Shown: positions 1 through 13,235 of the stretch, in pieces | Layout of the letters: every line of letters starts with the position of its first letter | Position numbering within the stretch: position 1 is the first letter of the stretch | DNA from: Symsagittifera roscoffensis | Taxonomy: Eukaryota; Xenacoelomorpha; Acoela; Convolutidae | Length of the DNA: 64,000 nt | Direction: 5' to 3' | Assembly (NCBI RefSeq): GCF_963678635.1 | Contig: NC_087067.1 | Location: 54,244,233-54,308,232, forward strand | Notes under the pieces: model-generated | Seen by the model: the letters and a program-made list of their open reading frames with translations, nothing else | What the model was told of the DNA's origin: nothing | The model's database searches: none | Made by a program: the position numbers and the translations under genes

Positions 1-2350
1 ACTATTAGGTCACACTAAAATCAGTCAATTGTTTCATTTGGAGTCCAAGGTCGTTGACGACCTGTCACACATCGGTTAAATCTAGATTTGCCAGAAAATC
101 TTTTCATCGCTTATCCAAATTTAAAAAACTTCCGGTTGTTAATACTAAAATATATCAAAAAGAAAACAATAAATTGTATATTTTGGTATTTTCTTTTTTT
201 CACTGGTTAGAAATAAAACAAATAATTAAAATGTTGATCGAAATTTCAAAATTTAAATTGAGTATCGAAAAACTAATATAAACCAGACAAGAAATCTAAT
301 ATATCTCCTTTTGGTGTCAATAATATATGTTATCGATGTCAGAAAAGCTCAAAAAAAATTGACTGATTGGGAAGTTTCATGAACATAGTTTTGTTCTGAT
401 CTAGTGAAAATTAAAAATCTGTGAATACTTTATTCTGATTGATTAATACCTGATTGGTTTTTAGCAAAAAAAGATACAATGTTTTTTATAAGGAAGGCTC
501 GATTCTGATTGGTTGATGTCAAAACTTTTGAAAATTCTATGAATAAACTGGTTGACTTTTACTTCAGCTTGGCTAAATTATGTGATATTCATTCTGATTT
601 TCTTCCACGTTAAAAACAATTGGTTAAGAAATTTGCTTTTTTGATTTTTTTAATATTTTTTAAGGCTATTCAGCTCTTTTATTCTAAACTTTGAGGACAT
701 TCTAAATCTCCCATTTATCCTCAAGTTCTTATTTACTTAACAAAGTTTCGTCACTGAGTATAAACGAAAGAGATGCAGGTCTTGAATGTGGCAGAGAATA
801 CACACGTAAAGATGCGTCAAGACATCGTAGAACCTGTGATGTATTGAAGTGTTCGAACTAAAACTCTTATACTTATAGCAGCAAGGAATTCACTAATCAT
901 TTCAAGAAAAACATTCTTCCTAACAACATATTGTTCAATTATGTGCTCAGCAGTCTCCAAACACCCACCAAGAGAAAATAAAAATAAACTTTTTCAATTA
1001 AAAACATAAAAATCACTCTGAATTATAATTTTTACTGAATCCGAAAACTCTATTTAATTATGATAAATTTGAAAAATTCTAGTGAAATTTATGAAGTTCT
1101 AGTAGTACTTCTAATAATTAGGAATTTTTCTCATCACAATTCTTAATCTGTCATTTTTTTCTATTCAAAGTTTCTGACTGATGATAAAACCAGCAACAAT
1201 CGAGTTCAATTTGTAGTGAAACTTTCAATTGAAATCGATCCTAAAATCTTTAAAATACAGTAAAAACGCCATTGAATGCAAGCTTGCTGATGTTTTGTTG
1301 CGAAAAATGTGTAATAAAAATGCATAACTTGCGCTATTGAGTGGTTAAGTACTTGTTAAAAATTGTACAAAGCTGGATATTTATAAAACATCGATTAATT
1401 GAAAGGTTTTGCCTAATCGACAACTTAAAGTTTTCCTTGCATATTGTTTGTAAAAGTTTTCGTAGAGTAGTGTGTTTTTATGCAAATAATGAGGGCTGAT
1501 TTATTAAGAATTATGACTTTATGATAATTTCAGAGAAAAATTTGATAACTGATCTGGAAAAGATGACAAAATGTACTTTTTTGAAAATTTCAAGATATTG
1601 ATATACGTCATTCTGAACCAGAAACTTACTTCATTATAGAAATTCAGATTTCAAACATCAATATACAGTTATCAAATTGTGAAAATTTTTTGAAGAGTTT
1701 TAGCAAAGTATTTATGATAATAATCTGCTTTGAAAAATTGAACGTTCGTTGAATTTATACTTTTTTACCTCTAAAATTCAACTTTCAATTAAGATTTTGT
1801 TCAAATTGAATTAAGTTGGAATTAAAAAAAACTGGATTGAGATAGATTACTTTTAATTTTTTTCAATAGAAAATTTGAGTTTTTTCATTAAGTTTAGAAT
1901 ACAAATTATATCTTGAGAAAAAAAATCCAACATAAAAATATCAATGATTTATCGTTATGTGTAATTAAATGGAACGTTTGCAATCATTTGATATATTAAT
2001 AAATTTATCAGAAAATTCAGATGTTTTGAGGATATATTTTGTAGCGGAAACCCAAATCTGACATCTTTTGGGTGATGATGCATGAAAAATAAAACTAAAA
2101 TTCGCTTTCAAGATCTACATTTATTTACTCTCCGACTAAAAAACAAAATAATTTGATGCCGAAAGACTTTTAATGAAAATATTATGGAACTTGTTGAAAA
2201 TTTCTAATTAAACTCATATTTTAGCAAAACCGAATGTTTATTATACGGAATTGCACATAAAAAATTCGGTTAGACACACAGTAATGATTTTTTTCTGGTT
2301 AACTTAAATTTTTTTTTCAATTAGAAAAATAAGTAGAACTATAGAGTTTA
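1..2350. repeat. Long repeat block A, copy 1
   Basis: Aligns along its length with 2980-5127, at an offset of about 2,979 bp near the start. Both open with the same ~110 bp, which includes the near-palindrome GGTCGTTGACGACC at 49-62. Copy 1 has an extra ~250 bp around 610-860 that copy 2 lacks. Many substitutions and indels separate the copies, so the duplication is old. There are no coding regions longer than chance; the 75-codon open frame at 54-281 is not preserved in copy 2. The element type is not recognised. Confidence 0.8.
49..62. repeat. 14-bp palindrome at repeat junction (copy 1)
   Basis: GGTCGTTGACGACC, nearly self-complementary. Variants occur at 3028-3041, 7143-7156 (perfect palindrome, centre TTAA) and 11191-11204, always followed by TGTCACAC and always at the point where block B gives way to block A or D. 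Confidence 0.6.
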
Positions 2351-2394
2351 GTATACATTTCCACACAAAATCTGAAAAAATTTCATTTTTCAAT

Positions 2395-2985
2395 CTCTTA
2401 TCATCACACTGAGACCATACCATTGGTATTCCCTATCATAATACATTGCAGACTCTATACCCAATGTTAATACATAGCTCGGTGACCGGATGGTCTGTTA
2501 CCTCTCTTAAAACATGCGGGTCATCCTTGATCCCCCTGATCACATCCTACACTAATACTCAACTCTACCAGCTCCCCGCCAGGACAGCCCCACTTCTCGA
2601 GTCCAGAATTCATCTCTCCAGATAAGAGGTTCCGTTTCGTTCAGGACAGGCGGGCCGGAAAAACTCAAGATTTTGGGCCAGTTCCCATGATTCTGGAATC
2701 TTCACATGGAAGTTCGCTCGCTTCCCTAAATCCACTTCGTCAAAGTCGTCCTCAGAAAATCCGGTGAGGAGAAAAGAAAATTAACCTCCCACCATTTAGT
2801 CGTTGAAGCTCGTATCATCTCAAACTCAGTCAAAACTTTTTATGCACTTTACTCATTCAGCAAAATTATTTTTTTTTCTCTTAGTCGAAATTCCAAAACT
2901 CTCTTTCATTAAAATTCATATATTCCATGAGAAATTTCCTCTAGAGGGGGAATTGTGGTACAGTACCAAGTCTGTGCACACTATT
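2395..2985. repeat. Repeat block B, copy 1
   Basis: About 590 bp that is more GC-rich than its surroundings. Recurs in full at 10560-11150 and as its last ~370 bp at 6722-7090. Every copy ends in a string like GTGGTACAGTAC followed by the block A/D start. Open frames in the third copy (10662-10850 minus, 10677-10949 plus) are not recognisable and not preserved in this copy, so no gene is called. Confidence 0.75.
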
Positions 2986-5127
2986 AGGTCACACTAAAGT
3001 CAGTCAATTGTTTCATTTGGAGTCCAAGGTCGTTGACGACCTGTCACACAGCGGTTAAGTCTAGATTTGCCAGAAAATCTTTTCATCGCTTAACCAAATT
3101 TGAAAGACTTCCGGTTGTTTATACTACAATATACCAAAAAGAAAACAATAAAATGTATATTTTGGTATTTTCTTTTTTTCACTGGTTAGAAATATAACAA
3201 ATAATTAAAGTGTGGATCGAAATTTCAGAATTTAAATTGAGTATCGAAAAAACAATATAAACCAGACACGAAATCTAATTTATCTTCTTTTGGTGTCAAA
3301 TATATATGTTATCGATGTCAGAAAAATTCAATAAAATTGACTGATTGGGAAGGTTCATGAACATAGTTTTGTTCTGATGTAGTGAAAATTAAAAATCTGT
3401 GAATACTTCATTCTGATTGGTTAATACCTGTGAAGCAAAGCTCGATTCTGATTGGTTGATAGCAAAAAAGATACAATTTTTTTTTATGAGGAAAGCTCGA
3501 TTTCTGATTGGTTGATGTCGAAACTTTTGAAAACTCTATAAAAAAATTGGTTGATTTTTACTTCAGCTTGGCTAATTAGTGTGATATCCATTCTGATTTT
3601 CCTTTATAACTTTTCATTCCTTTAAAAACTTTTATACTTATAGCAGCAAGGAACTTACTAATCATTTCAAGAAGAAGCATTCTTCTTGTTAAAATAATGT
3701 TTAATTATGTGCTCAGCAGTTTCCATACACACACCAAGAGAAAATAAAGTTGAAATTTTTTTAAATTAAACATAAAAATCAGTTTGAATTATGATTTTCA
3801 CTGAATCCGAAAACTCTATTTAATTTTGATAAATTTGAAAAATTCTAGTGAAATTTATGAAGTTCTAGTAGTATTTCTGATAATTAAGAAATTTTCTCAT
3901 CACAATTCTTAATCTGTCATTTAATTTTTTAATTCAAAGGTTCTGACTGATGATAAAACCAGCAACAATCGAGTTCAACTTGTCGTGAAACTTCTAATGG
4001 AAATCGATCCTAAAATCTTTAATAAACAGTAAAAACGTCATTGAATGCAAGCTTGCTGATGTTTTGTTGCGACAAATGTGTAATAAAAATGCATAACATG
4101 CGCTATTGAGTGGTTAAGTACTTGTTAAAAATTGTACAAAGCTGGATATTTATAAAACATCGATTAATTGAAAGGTTTTGCCTAATCGACAATTTAATTT
4201 TTTCCCTGCATAGTGTTTGTAAAAGTTTTCGTAGAGTAGTGTGTTTTTATGCAAATAATGAGGGCTGATTTATTAAGAATTTTGACTTTATGATAACTTC
4301 AGAGAAGAATTTGATAACTGACCTGGAAAAGATGACAAAATGTACTTTTTTGAAAATTTCAAGATATTGATATAAATCATTCTGAACCAGAAACTTACTT
4401 CATTATAGAAATTCAGATTTTAAACATCAAAATACAGTTGTCAAAATGTGAAAATCTTTTGAAGACTTTCAGCAAAAAACTAATCTGCTTCGGAATATTG
4501 AGCGTTCGTTGAATTGATACATTTTTCCATCTAAAATTCAATTTTTAATTAAGATTTCGTTCAAATTGAATTAAGTTGGAAGATAGTAGATGAAGCAGAA
4601 ACTGATAAAAATACTAGATTGAGATAGATTACACTTAATTTTATTCAAAAGAAAATTTGAGTTTTTTTACTAAGTTTAGTTTTTAAATTATATCTTGAGA
4701 AAAAAATTCAACATAAAAATCTCAAATATTTATATTTTTGTGTAATTTATCGGAACGTTTGTAATCAATTGATATATTAGTTAAATTTATCAGAAAATTC
4801 AGATGTTTCGAGGATAATTTTTGTGGAGGAAATCCAACTCTGACATCTTTTGGAAGATGATGCATGAATAATAAATCTAAAATTCGCTTTCAAGATCTAC
4901 ATTTGTTTACTTTCCGACAAAAAAAATTAATTGATGCCGAAAGACTTTTATCGAAAATGTTGTGGAACTTGCTGAAAATTTCTAAATATACTCATATTTT
5001 AGCAGAACTGGATGTTTATTATACGAACTGAACATAAAATTTCAGTTAGACACACAGTAATGATTTTGTTCTGGTTTGCTTCATTTTTTTTTTCAATTAG
5101 AAAATTAAGTAGAACTATAGAGTTTTT
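2980..5127. repeat. Long repeat block A, copy 2
   Basis: Second copy of 1-2350; it starts with the same ACTATTAGGTCACACTAAA string. Its last ~200 bp (from about 4920) appear a third time at 8225-8400. No supportable gene lies inside. Confidence 0.8.
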
Positions 5128-6735
5128 TGCTTAATAAATTTCGCAAAAATACTCATTTGTTACAATTTCCACCTTGATTTCTTTTTTTAAATCGGTTTTT
5201 TAAGAAGCGTTCTTTTAGAAGTATTTAGATGTTGTTAGGAACTAGGTTCTCTTGCATACTTCTACCTCCGAAGGTTTCCAGCTTATACCCAATAGAGCTG
5301 CTTTTAATTTGTTCTACAAGCTCAACGTAAAAGTACAATGTTTTAGTCTCCACTTTTACAAGTGTTTTTGTATGCATTAACTAGCACCTATTCTTGAACA
5401 TTTTTGAAAAAACTTGAGAAAACAAAAATCTCAAGTTTTTGAGAAAACAAAAAAAATCAAGAGTAAAAAGCGATTTAAAAATTACTTTGCAAGAAAAGTG
5501 AAAGGTAATGATCTCAAAAGATGGGTTTGTAGATAATTGAATTACTGTGGCAAAAAAAAACAAGGGAACTTGAAGGAAAAAAATTACAATTTACATAGTA
5601 TTATTTAGACGCTATCATTTCTGATTTTGTCTCTGCCAGCAAATTTTTTGTTGAATTGAAACATTTTCGCCATAAATTCTCCAGTTCTGACTAAATATTC
5701 TTACAAAGGAAGTTCAATAGCGAAAAGATGCATTAAGCAGAAACAGAGACTAACCCTAAAACAAAAAATAATTTCCACGGAAAAATCATGAAAATTATTT
5801 TGCAGAAGCAACAGAGAGATCATCATCAGTTATGAAGAAGATTTTGTTGAAATTCAACCAACATCTAATATAATTTTAAAATCAAATTATCCCATTTTTA
5901 GTCAATTTCAGCAGTTAACTGTTGTTTTTTCATCACTTATCTGAAATTTTTTCTTTTTAACATGAAAAAATTCTCAGAACTTGTAATTTTTGTACAAATT
6001 TGAGTTAATCAGTGTGAAAAAACTGAAGAGGAGTTGAATCATGGAATTTGACCTTAAATTTTCAAGGAATATTACTCTTATTATTCAATTGATTTGAAAT
6101 TTTTATTTACATTCTGGTTAAATGGTACAAAAATGAAAGAAAGGATAGAAAATGAAAATTTGGGATAGATTAGATTCAATTTTATTTTACTTTCTCGAAA
6201 ATTACGATAAGTTTCACCATTTTCCGGAATTTTCAATATAGATTCAGCTAAAATGAGCTTTGGTTTTAGTGTTCAGAGCACTATTTTACCCGCTTTCTAG
6301 CTCAAACTAAAGTAAACCTGATTGTATTTCAATATTTTGAGGGAAAACTGTGGAAAAACCATATTTCTATTCAAAATTTTGTATCACTGTCTCAACATGA
6401 TTCCAATTTAAAAAAAATTGAATTCATTTTCAAACTCTTTAAGTAAAAAATGTTTTCTCAATTAGACCAAAAGCAACAAAAAAAATAGCCAAAATTTTCA
6501 GACTTCTGCAATTTTTTCACAAAACTTCAAATTTTGCAATTTTTTCCATATACTTTCAAATTTTGCAATTTTTTTTCAAAAACCTTGACTTTTTTCCGAA
6601 ATTTCAGGAGAATTAAAACCATTATGAGCTCTCTGAAGTATTCTTAGAAAAAGTTCAGTTTTTGATAAAACATCTCAGTTTTGCTCAAAAACTCTTACCA
6701 TTGACTTTCCATGTAGCACAGATAAACGGTTCCAT
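5120..6735. repeat. Repeat block C, copy 1
   Basis: Matches 8395-10435. Both copies begin with TTTTTTGCTTA(A/T)TAAATTTCGCAAAAATACTC and end with TCTTACC(A/G)TTGACTT(T/A)CCATGTAGCAC. The second copy has ~440 bp of extra sequence before its end. Very AT-rich with long A and T runs. No gene is supported; the open frame at 5381-5563 minus looks like chance. Confidence 0.75.
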
Positions 6736-7090
6736 TTCGTTCAGGATAGGCTGGCCCGAAAAACTCGAAATTTTGGACCAGTTCATCCCATGATTCTGGA
6801 GGCTTCACTAGGAAGTTCGCTCAAAGCTAAATCCTCTTCGTCAAAGTCGTCCTCAGAAAAACCGTTGATGAGAAAAGAGAATTAACCTCGTATCCTTTAG
6901 TCGTTGAAACTTGTATCATTCCCAACTCAGCCAAAACTTTTTATGCACTTTACTCATTCATCAAAATCAATTTTTTTCTCTTAGTCGAAATTCCAAATGT
7001 TTCTTTCTTTAAAATTCGTATATTCCATAGAATTTTCCTTTAGAGGGGGAATTGTGGTACAGTACTAACTCCTCGCACACTCGTATTATC
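6722..7090. repeat. Repeat block B, copy 2 (3' part only)
   Basis: Corresponds to the end of block B (compare 10790-11150), beginning at the GATAAACGGTTCCATTTCGTTCAGGATAGG region. It is joined directly to the end of block C, so the first ~220 bp of B are missing here. Confidence 0.7.
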
Positions 7091-8222
7091 TCACATTATT
7101 ATCTCACACTCGTATCAGTCAATTATTTCAATTGGAGTTCAAGGTCGTTAACGACCTGTCACACATCGGTTAACTTGGTGCTTAACTTTCTACACACTCT
7201 CTGTCGACTTAAGTAAGATTTAAGTCGATATAAGTTGTTTTGTCATGACACTATTTATATACTTTATTTACTCACATATTTATAAGTAAAAGATGTTATA
7301 ATTTTTAGTCTTAGTTTAATCTGAGTCTCTTGATATCCACCAAATGTTCAAAAACTTCGCAAAATAAAAACAAAACTATTCGGTTTTCCGTTTGTCCGGA
7401 AAACAGTCAGATTAACAAATTATATCAAACTCTGAGTTTTGAGGAACACGCTTCACTTTGGAAAAGGGTGTTATTTTGTTTTCCTTATTCACTTTGGAAT
7501 AAGGAAAACTAATTAACAAAAAATTATTGTGAACAAAATTTGAACTTACATTATGGTAGTTCGTTTGTTTTGTTTTTGACAGCCGAAAATTAAAAGAAAT
7601 ACAATTGCACTGGAATTATAGTTTTATTGAATGAAAGATGAAGAAAAGTATACTAACCCGTTAGCGGTTTGAAGCTATTTGGTGCAGTTTAGTCTCCCAG
7701 CAATTCCGAAATTGTGTAGTAAGAGCCTTTTTTTAAAAATAGCTGGTCTGAGTTTGATGCTTTCACTATCATTAAAGTATTGTCGCGTTTCAATATTGTA
7801 TTAAAGGCTAAATTAGCGGTAAAAATGCAGTGAAATTGAAGTTTCGAATGCTTGCATTGGTTAATGAGCTCAATAATTAGCAAAATGTATGTTTCAGTTG
7901 ATTCAATTTATTAGACTGTTTTTAGCTACTTTTCTATCGGAATGCACGTAAGCTGTTGATGCACGCTCTACCATGACAAGTAACTCCACATTTTTCCCCA
8001 GCGGTGCTTCAGACTTCAGTTCAACTGAAATGGTGCAATTGGTCAATTCAGAATGAATAAAGTCACCTAAAGCCTCCTGAGTAGATGTGAGATCAAATGC
8101 TATGATGTAGTCATTGTGATAATTAGCCAAACTGTTTCTATGACAATTGTTTAAAACAAAGTCTAGAGCTTCAAATGTGTTATAGTAATTTCTTTTGTTA
8201 TCAGTCGTCAACACAGGAGTAC
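7090..8222. repeat. Repeat block D, copy 1 (duplicated Polinton end)
   Basis: Closely matches 11143-12270. The match stops at about 8222, in the middle of the capsid-like reading frame, where block A/C sequence takes over. D therefore looks like the end of a Polinton plus its flank, copied or recombined into the repeat array. It includes the perfect palindrome GGTCGTTAACGACC at 7143-7156. Confidence 0.7.
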
Positions 8223-8247
8223 AAAAAACAAAATAAATTGATGCCAA
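7903..8247 (-). pseudogene. Truncated Polinton F54H12.2-type capsid protein, C-terminal piece
   Basis: The frame encodes the end of the same protein found at 11952-13230 (FEALDFVLNNC, AFDLTSTQEA, LLVMVERASTAYV). This region is characteristic of F54H12.2-like proteins carried by Polintons and adintoviruses. The open frame starts in unrelated repeat sequence at about 8230, so only ~110 residues of the homologous protein remain. It has no complete gene and no evident promoter. It is a duplicated dead fragment, and it differs from the other copy by scattered substitutions. Confidence 0.65.
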
Positions 8248-10435
8248 AAGACTTTTATCGAAAATGTTATGGAACTTCCTGAAAATTTCTAAATAAACTC
8301 ATATTTTAGCATAACTGGATGTTTTTTACGCGAACTGAACATAAAATTTCAGTTAGACACACAGTAAAAATTTTGTTCTGGTTAGCTTCAATTTTTTTGA
8401 GTTTTTTGCTTATTAAATTTCGCAAAAATACTCATTTTTTACAATTTCCACCTTGATTTCTTTTTTTAAATCGGTTTTTTTAAGAAGCGTTCTTTTAGAA
8501 GTATTTAGATGTTGTCAGGAATTAGGTTCCCTTGCATACTTCTACCTCCGAAGGTTTCCAGCTTATACCCAATAGAGCTGCTTTTAATTTGTTCTACAAG
8601 CTCAACGTAAAAGTTCACTTTTTTATTCTCCATTTTTACAAGTGTTTCTGTATGCATTAACTAGCACCAATTCTTGGACATTTTTGAAAAAACTTGAGAA
8701 AACAAAAAAAATCAAGAGTAAAAAGCGATTAAATAATTACTTTGCAAGAAAAGTGACAGATAATGATCTCAAAAGATGAGTTTGTACATAATTGAATTAC
8801 TGTGGCAAAAAAAAAGAAGGGAATTTGAAGGAAAACAATTACAATTTACATAGTATTATTTAGACGCTATTATTTCTATTTTTGTCTCTGCCAGCAATTT
8901 TTTTGTTGAATTGATACATTTTCCTCATAAATTCTCCAGTTCTGACTAAATATTCTTACCAAGTGAGTTCAATAGCGAAAAGATGCATTAAGCAGAAACA
9001 AAGACTAACCTTAAAATAAAAAACATTTCCACGGAAAAATCATGAAAATTATTTTGCAGAAGCAACAGAGAGATAACCATCAGTTATGAAGAAGATTTTG
9101 TTGAAATTCAACCAATATCTAATATAGTTTTAAAATCAAATTATCCCATTTTTAGTCAATTTTAGCAGTTAACTGTTGTTTTCTCATCACTCATCTGAAA
9201 TTTTTTCTTTTTAACATGAAAAAGTTCTCAGAACTTGTAATTTTTGTACAAATTTGAGTTAATCAGTGAGAAAAAACTGAGGAGGAGTTGAATCATGGAA
9301 TTTGACCTTAAATTTTCAAGGAATATTACTCTTATTATTCAATTGATTTGAAATTTTTAGTTACATTCTGGTTAAATGGTACAAAAATGATAGAAAGGAT
9401 AGAAAATGAAAATTTGGGATAGATTAGATTCAATTTTATTTTACTTTCTCGAAAATTACGATAAGTTTCACCATTTTCCGGAATTTTCAATATAGATTCA
9501 GCTAAAATGAGCTTTGGTTTTAGTGTTCAGAGCACTATTTTACCCGCTTTCTAGCTCAAACTAAAGTAAACCTGATTGTATTTCAATATTTTGAGCGAAA
9601 ACTGTGGAAAAACCATATTTTATTCAAAATTTTGTATCACTGTAACAAAATGATTCCAATTTGAAAAAAATTGAATTCGTTTTTCAACTCTTTAAGTAAA
9701 CACTTTTTCTCAAATATCCAATGGCAACAAAAAAATAGCTAAAATTTTCAGGTTTCTGCAATTGTTTTCCAAAACTTCAAATTTTTGCAATTTTTTCCAA
9801 ATACTTTAAAATTTTGCATTTTTTTTTCAAAAACGTTGACTTTTTTCGAAGTTTCAGTAAGTTTTAAGCCATCTTGAACTTTCCTTCTTGCATTCAAAAC
9901 TATAAATGACCTGCTTCTTTGCTCAAATTTGGGTAAATTTTATCATATTTTGATATTTTTAATGAAAATTGTGGAAAAATCCATGTTTTTTTAAATAATT
10001 TTGTATCATTTTCTTAACGTGATTCCAATAAACATACAACTGGGGTTTACTTTTATTCTCCTCCCGTAATGTAACAAAGATGTTCAACAATTAAATCAGA
10101 TGCAACAAAAAAGTTTACCAACACTTGAGATTTCTGCAATTTTTTTCCAAAAAAAAAAATTTGCAATTTTCTCCAATCACTTTAAACTTTGCATATTTTT
10201 TCTCAATATTTTGATTTTTTTTCAAGTCTTCAGTGGGTTTCAGCATAGTTTCAGATAGTTGCTTCAAAAAAGTAGTAGCATGAAATAAGAAAATAATTGA
10301 TACGTCGAATTATACCTAACTTATCGTGTTTTGAAGTATTCTTAGAAAAAGTTCAGTTTTTGATAAAACATCTCAGTTTTGCTCAAAAACTCTTACCGTT
10401 GACTTACCATGTAGCACAAAAGCTTCACTCCAAGA
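8225..10435. repeat. End of block A (8225-8400) joined to repeat block C, copy 2
   Basis: 8225-8400 repeats the last ~200 bp of block A, and 8395-10435 repeats block C of 5120-6735. The ~440 bp at 9880-10330 have no counterpart in the first copy. The adjoining 10436-10559 is AT-rich single-copy sequence in which nothing is seen. Confidence 0.7.
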
Positions 10436-10559
10436 CTTTAAAAGACCTTCACTCCACAATCTACACATAACTATCCAATAAGATTCAACAATCAGATGCC
10501 AAAACTTATGCGATAAAACTAGACACTACAACAAAAAATCTTTAAAAATATCATTTTTT

Positions 10560-11150
10560 TTCTCTTACCATCACACTGATACCATAACATTGTTATTCCT
10601 TGTCATAATACATTGCAGACTCTATACCCAATGTTAATACATAGCTGGGTGAGCGGATGGTCTATGATCTTAAAACATGCGGTCGCCCTTGATCTCCCCT
10701 GATCACCTCCGACATATACCTCTCAACTCTACCAGCTCTCCGCCAGGACAACCTCAGTTCTCGAGTCCCAAAGTCATCTCTCCAGATAAACTGTTCCATT
10801 TCGTTCAGGATAGGCTGGCCCGAAAAACTCAACATTTTGGACCAGTTCATCCCATGATTCTGGAGGCTTCACTAGGAAGTTCGCTCAAAGCTAAATCCTC
10901 TTCGTCAAAGTCGTCCTCAGAAAAACCGTTGATGAGAAAAGAGAATTAACCTCGTATCCTTTAGTCGTTGAAACTTGTATCATCCCAAACTCAGCCAAAA
11001 CTTTTTATGCACTTTACTCATTCATCAAAATCAATTTTTTTCTCTTAGTCGAAATTCCAAATTTTTCTTTCTTTAAAATTCGTATATTCCATAGAATTTT
11101 CCTTTAGAGGGAGAATTGTGGTACAGTACTAACTCTGCGCACATTATTAT
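10560..11150. repeat. Repeat block B, copy 3
   Basis: Full-length match to 2395-2985, again ending in GTGGTACAGTAC and running into the palindrome GGTCGTTCACGACC at 11191-11204. The minus-strand 62-codon frame at 10662-10850 has no recognisable family and is not kept in copy 1. Confidence 0.75.
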
Positions 11151-12270
11151 GTCACACTCGTATCAGACAATTATTTCATTTGGAGTTCAAGGTCGTTCAC
11201 GACCTGTCACACATCGGTTAACTTGGTGCTTAACTTTCTACACACTCTCTGTCGACTTAAGCAAGATTTAAGTCGATATAAGTTGTTTTGTCATGACACT
11301 ATTTATATATTCTAGTTACTTACATATGTATTAGTACAAGATGTTATAATTTTTGGTCTTAGTTTAATCTGAGTCTCTTGATATCCACCAAATGTACAAA
11401 AACTTCGCAAAATAAAAACAAAACTATTCGGTTTTCCGTTTGTCCGGAAAACAGTCAGATTAACAAATTATATCAAATTCTGAGTTTTGAGGAGCCCGCT
11501 TCACTTTGGAAAAAGGGTGTTATTTTGTTTTCCTTGTTCACTTTGGAATAAGGAAAACAAATTAACAAAAAAATTTTGTGAACAAAATTTGAACTTACAT
11601 TATGGTAGTTCGTTTGTTTTGTTTTTGACAGCCGAAAACTAAAAGAAATACAATTGCACTGGAATTATAGTTTTATTGAATGAAAGATGAAGAAAAGTAA
11701 ACTAACCCGTTAGCGGTTTGAAGGTATTTGGTGCAGTTTAGTCTCCCAGCAATGCCGAAATTGTGTAGTAACAGCCATTTTTTTAAGATGGCTGGTCTGA
11801 GTTTGATGCTTTCACTATCATTAAAGTATTGTCGCGTTTCAATATTGTTTTAAAGGCTAAATTAGCGGTAAAAATGCAGTGAAATTGAAGTTTCGAATGC
11901 TTGCATTGGTTAATGAGCTCAATAATTAGCAAAATGTCTGTTTCAGTCGATTCAATTTATTAGACTGTTTTTAGCTACTTTTCTATCGGAACGCACGTAA
12001 GCTGTTGATGCACGCTCTCCCATGACAAGTAACTCCACAATTTTCCCCAGCGGTGCTTCAGACTTCAGTTCAACAGAAAGGATACAATTGGTCAATTCAG
12101 AATAAATAAAGTCACCTGAAGCCTCCTGAGTAGATGTGAGATCAAATGCTATGATGTAATCATTGTGATAATTAGCCAAACTGTTTCTAAGACAATTGTT
12201 TAAAACAAAGTCTAGAGCTTCAAATGTGTTAACGTATATTCTTATGTTATCAGTCGTCAACACAGGAGTA
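11143..12270. repeat. Repeat block D, copy 2 (Polinton end in place)
   Basis: Direct-repeat partner of 7090-8222. Here the block continues without a break into the rest of the Polinton, so this is the parental arrangement. 11205-11950 has no gene. It should contain the Polinton terminus, but no terminal inverted repeat partner was found in the window. Confidence 0.65.
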
Positions 12271-13230
12271 CTTGAAATAGGTAAATCGTTTCGGTAAACT
12301 ATGATGTCATTCAGCTGAATTTTTTGATAATGAAACGGGCTTGTTCGGTTAGTACCCAGGTTTGCTGTAATCAAGCTTATTGCCAAAATCATTCGCAAAA
12401 ACCTCTTCTTGTCGCCATTTTTGCACGCCAGTTGGGAACGAAAAGTTCATGGTAAAACTTCAGTATAATTGTATACTGCGGGTGTTTTCAACAGAGTTTT
12501 TTCTATCGATGATAGAACAAAATCTGTTACTGTCATTTTGCGCACATTTGTAATGTTTTGAACTTTGTAATGTTTATCTCGATGCTCAGACATCATAACA
12601 AAGTTTTTAGGAGATCGTCTCAGAGAAGTTTTTATTCTAACACCACTGGTAAGATGTTTGTCACGTGATAAAAATCACAAGCTATTTTATCAAATAAACG
12701 TAATTCGCTTGATGCAGCTACGATTCGCTTACATTCCGCGACATCTTCAGCTTGCTCATTACCTTCAGCTAAATACCTGATAGATTTTTGTCAAATGAAT
12801 AACCTTGACAAGCACGCCATGTTTTCTTTTCATCCTTACCGTGTGAAATGTTGTTCTCAATGAAATTTTTATGGCAAAATTGGCATTAGTTTTTGAAAAT
12901 ATTTCTCCATTCAGGGATCTTGTGCATTCGCGAAATAAAAAGATGAAAGAGAATTTTTAACCAATTATTGAGTGTCTAGTAGTGCTGCCTCTGTAGCATG
13001 AGCTCGCAGTTCATTATCATTTGTTAGAGCAATGCGTGCTTCAGTCTCCAAGCGAGTTCTTTCAAGATCGATAAAGTTGTTTCTATCTCCTAAAACTTCA
13101 AATTCAGACATGGGACCAGCAGGTGAATAAAATGGACCAATATTTTGAGTGAAATTTTCATTGTAACGATTAGAGGAGGCTTTTCATTTAAATCTGATGA
13201 GCTGCGAGTTGCTTCAGTGGGTAATAATTT
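11952..13230 (-). pseudogene. Polinton F54H12.2-type capsid protein, broken
   Basis: Probable structural (major-capsid-type) protein of a Maverick/Polinton. The upstream part, read on the minus strand around 13140-12960, gives GPFYSPAGPMSEFEVLGD followed by NNFIDLERTRLETEARIAL, the usual N-terminal pattern of this family. The downstream part (12398-11952) gives IQLNDIIVYRNDLPISSTPV, FEALDFVLNNC and FDLTSTQEASGDF, the usual C-terminal pattern. In between (about 12400-12960) the frame is lost by stops and frameshifts. It is the last gene of the minus-strand block, directly after the pVI-like gene, as expected for these elements. The family assignment rests on recognised motifs, not on a search. 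Confidence 0.7.
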
Positions 13231-13235
13231 AGAAA

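Noticed and set aside
10662-10850. 62-aa gene in repeat block B
   Set aside because: The frame is not kept in the other B copies and matches no family I recognise.
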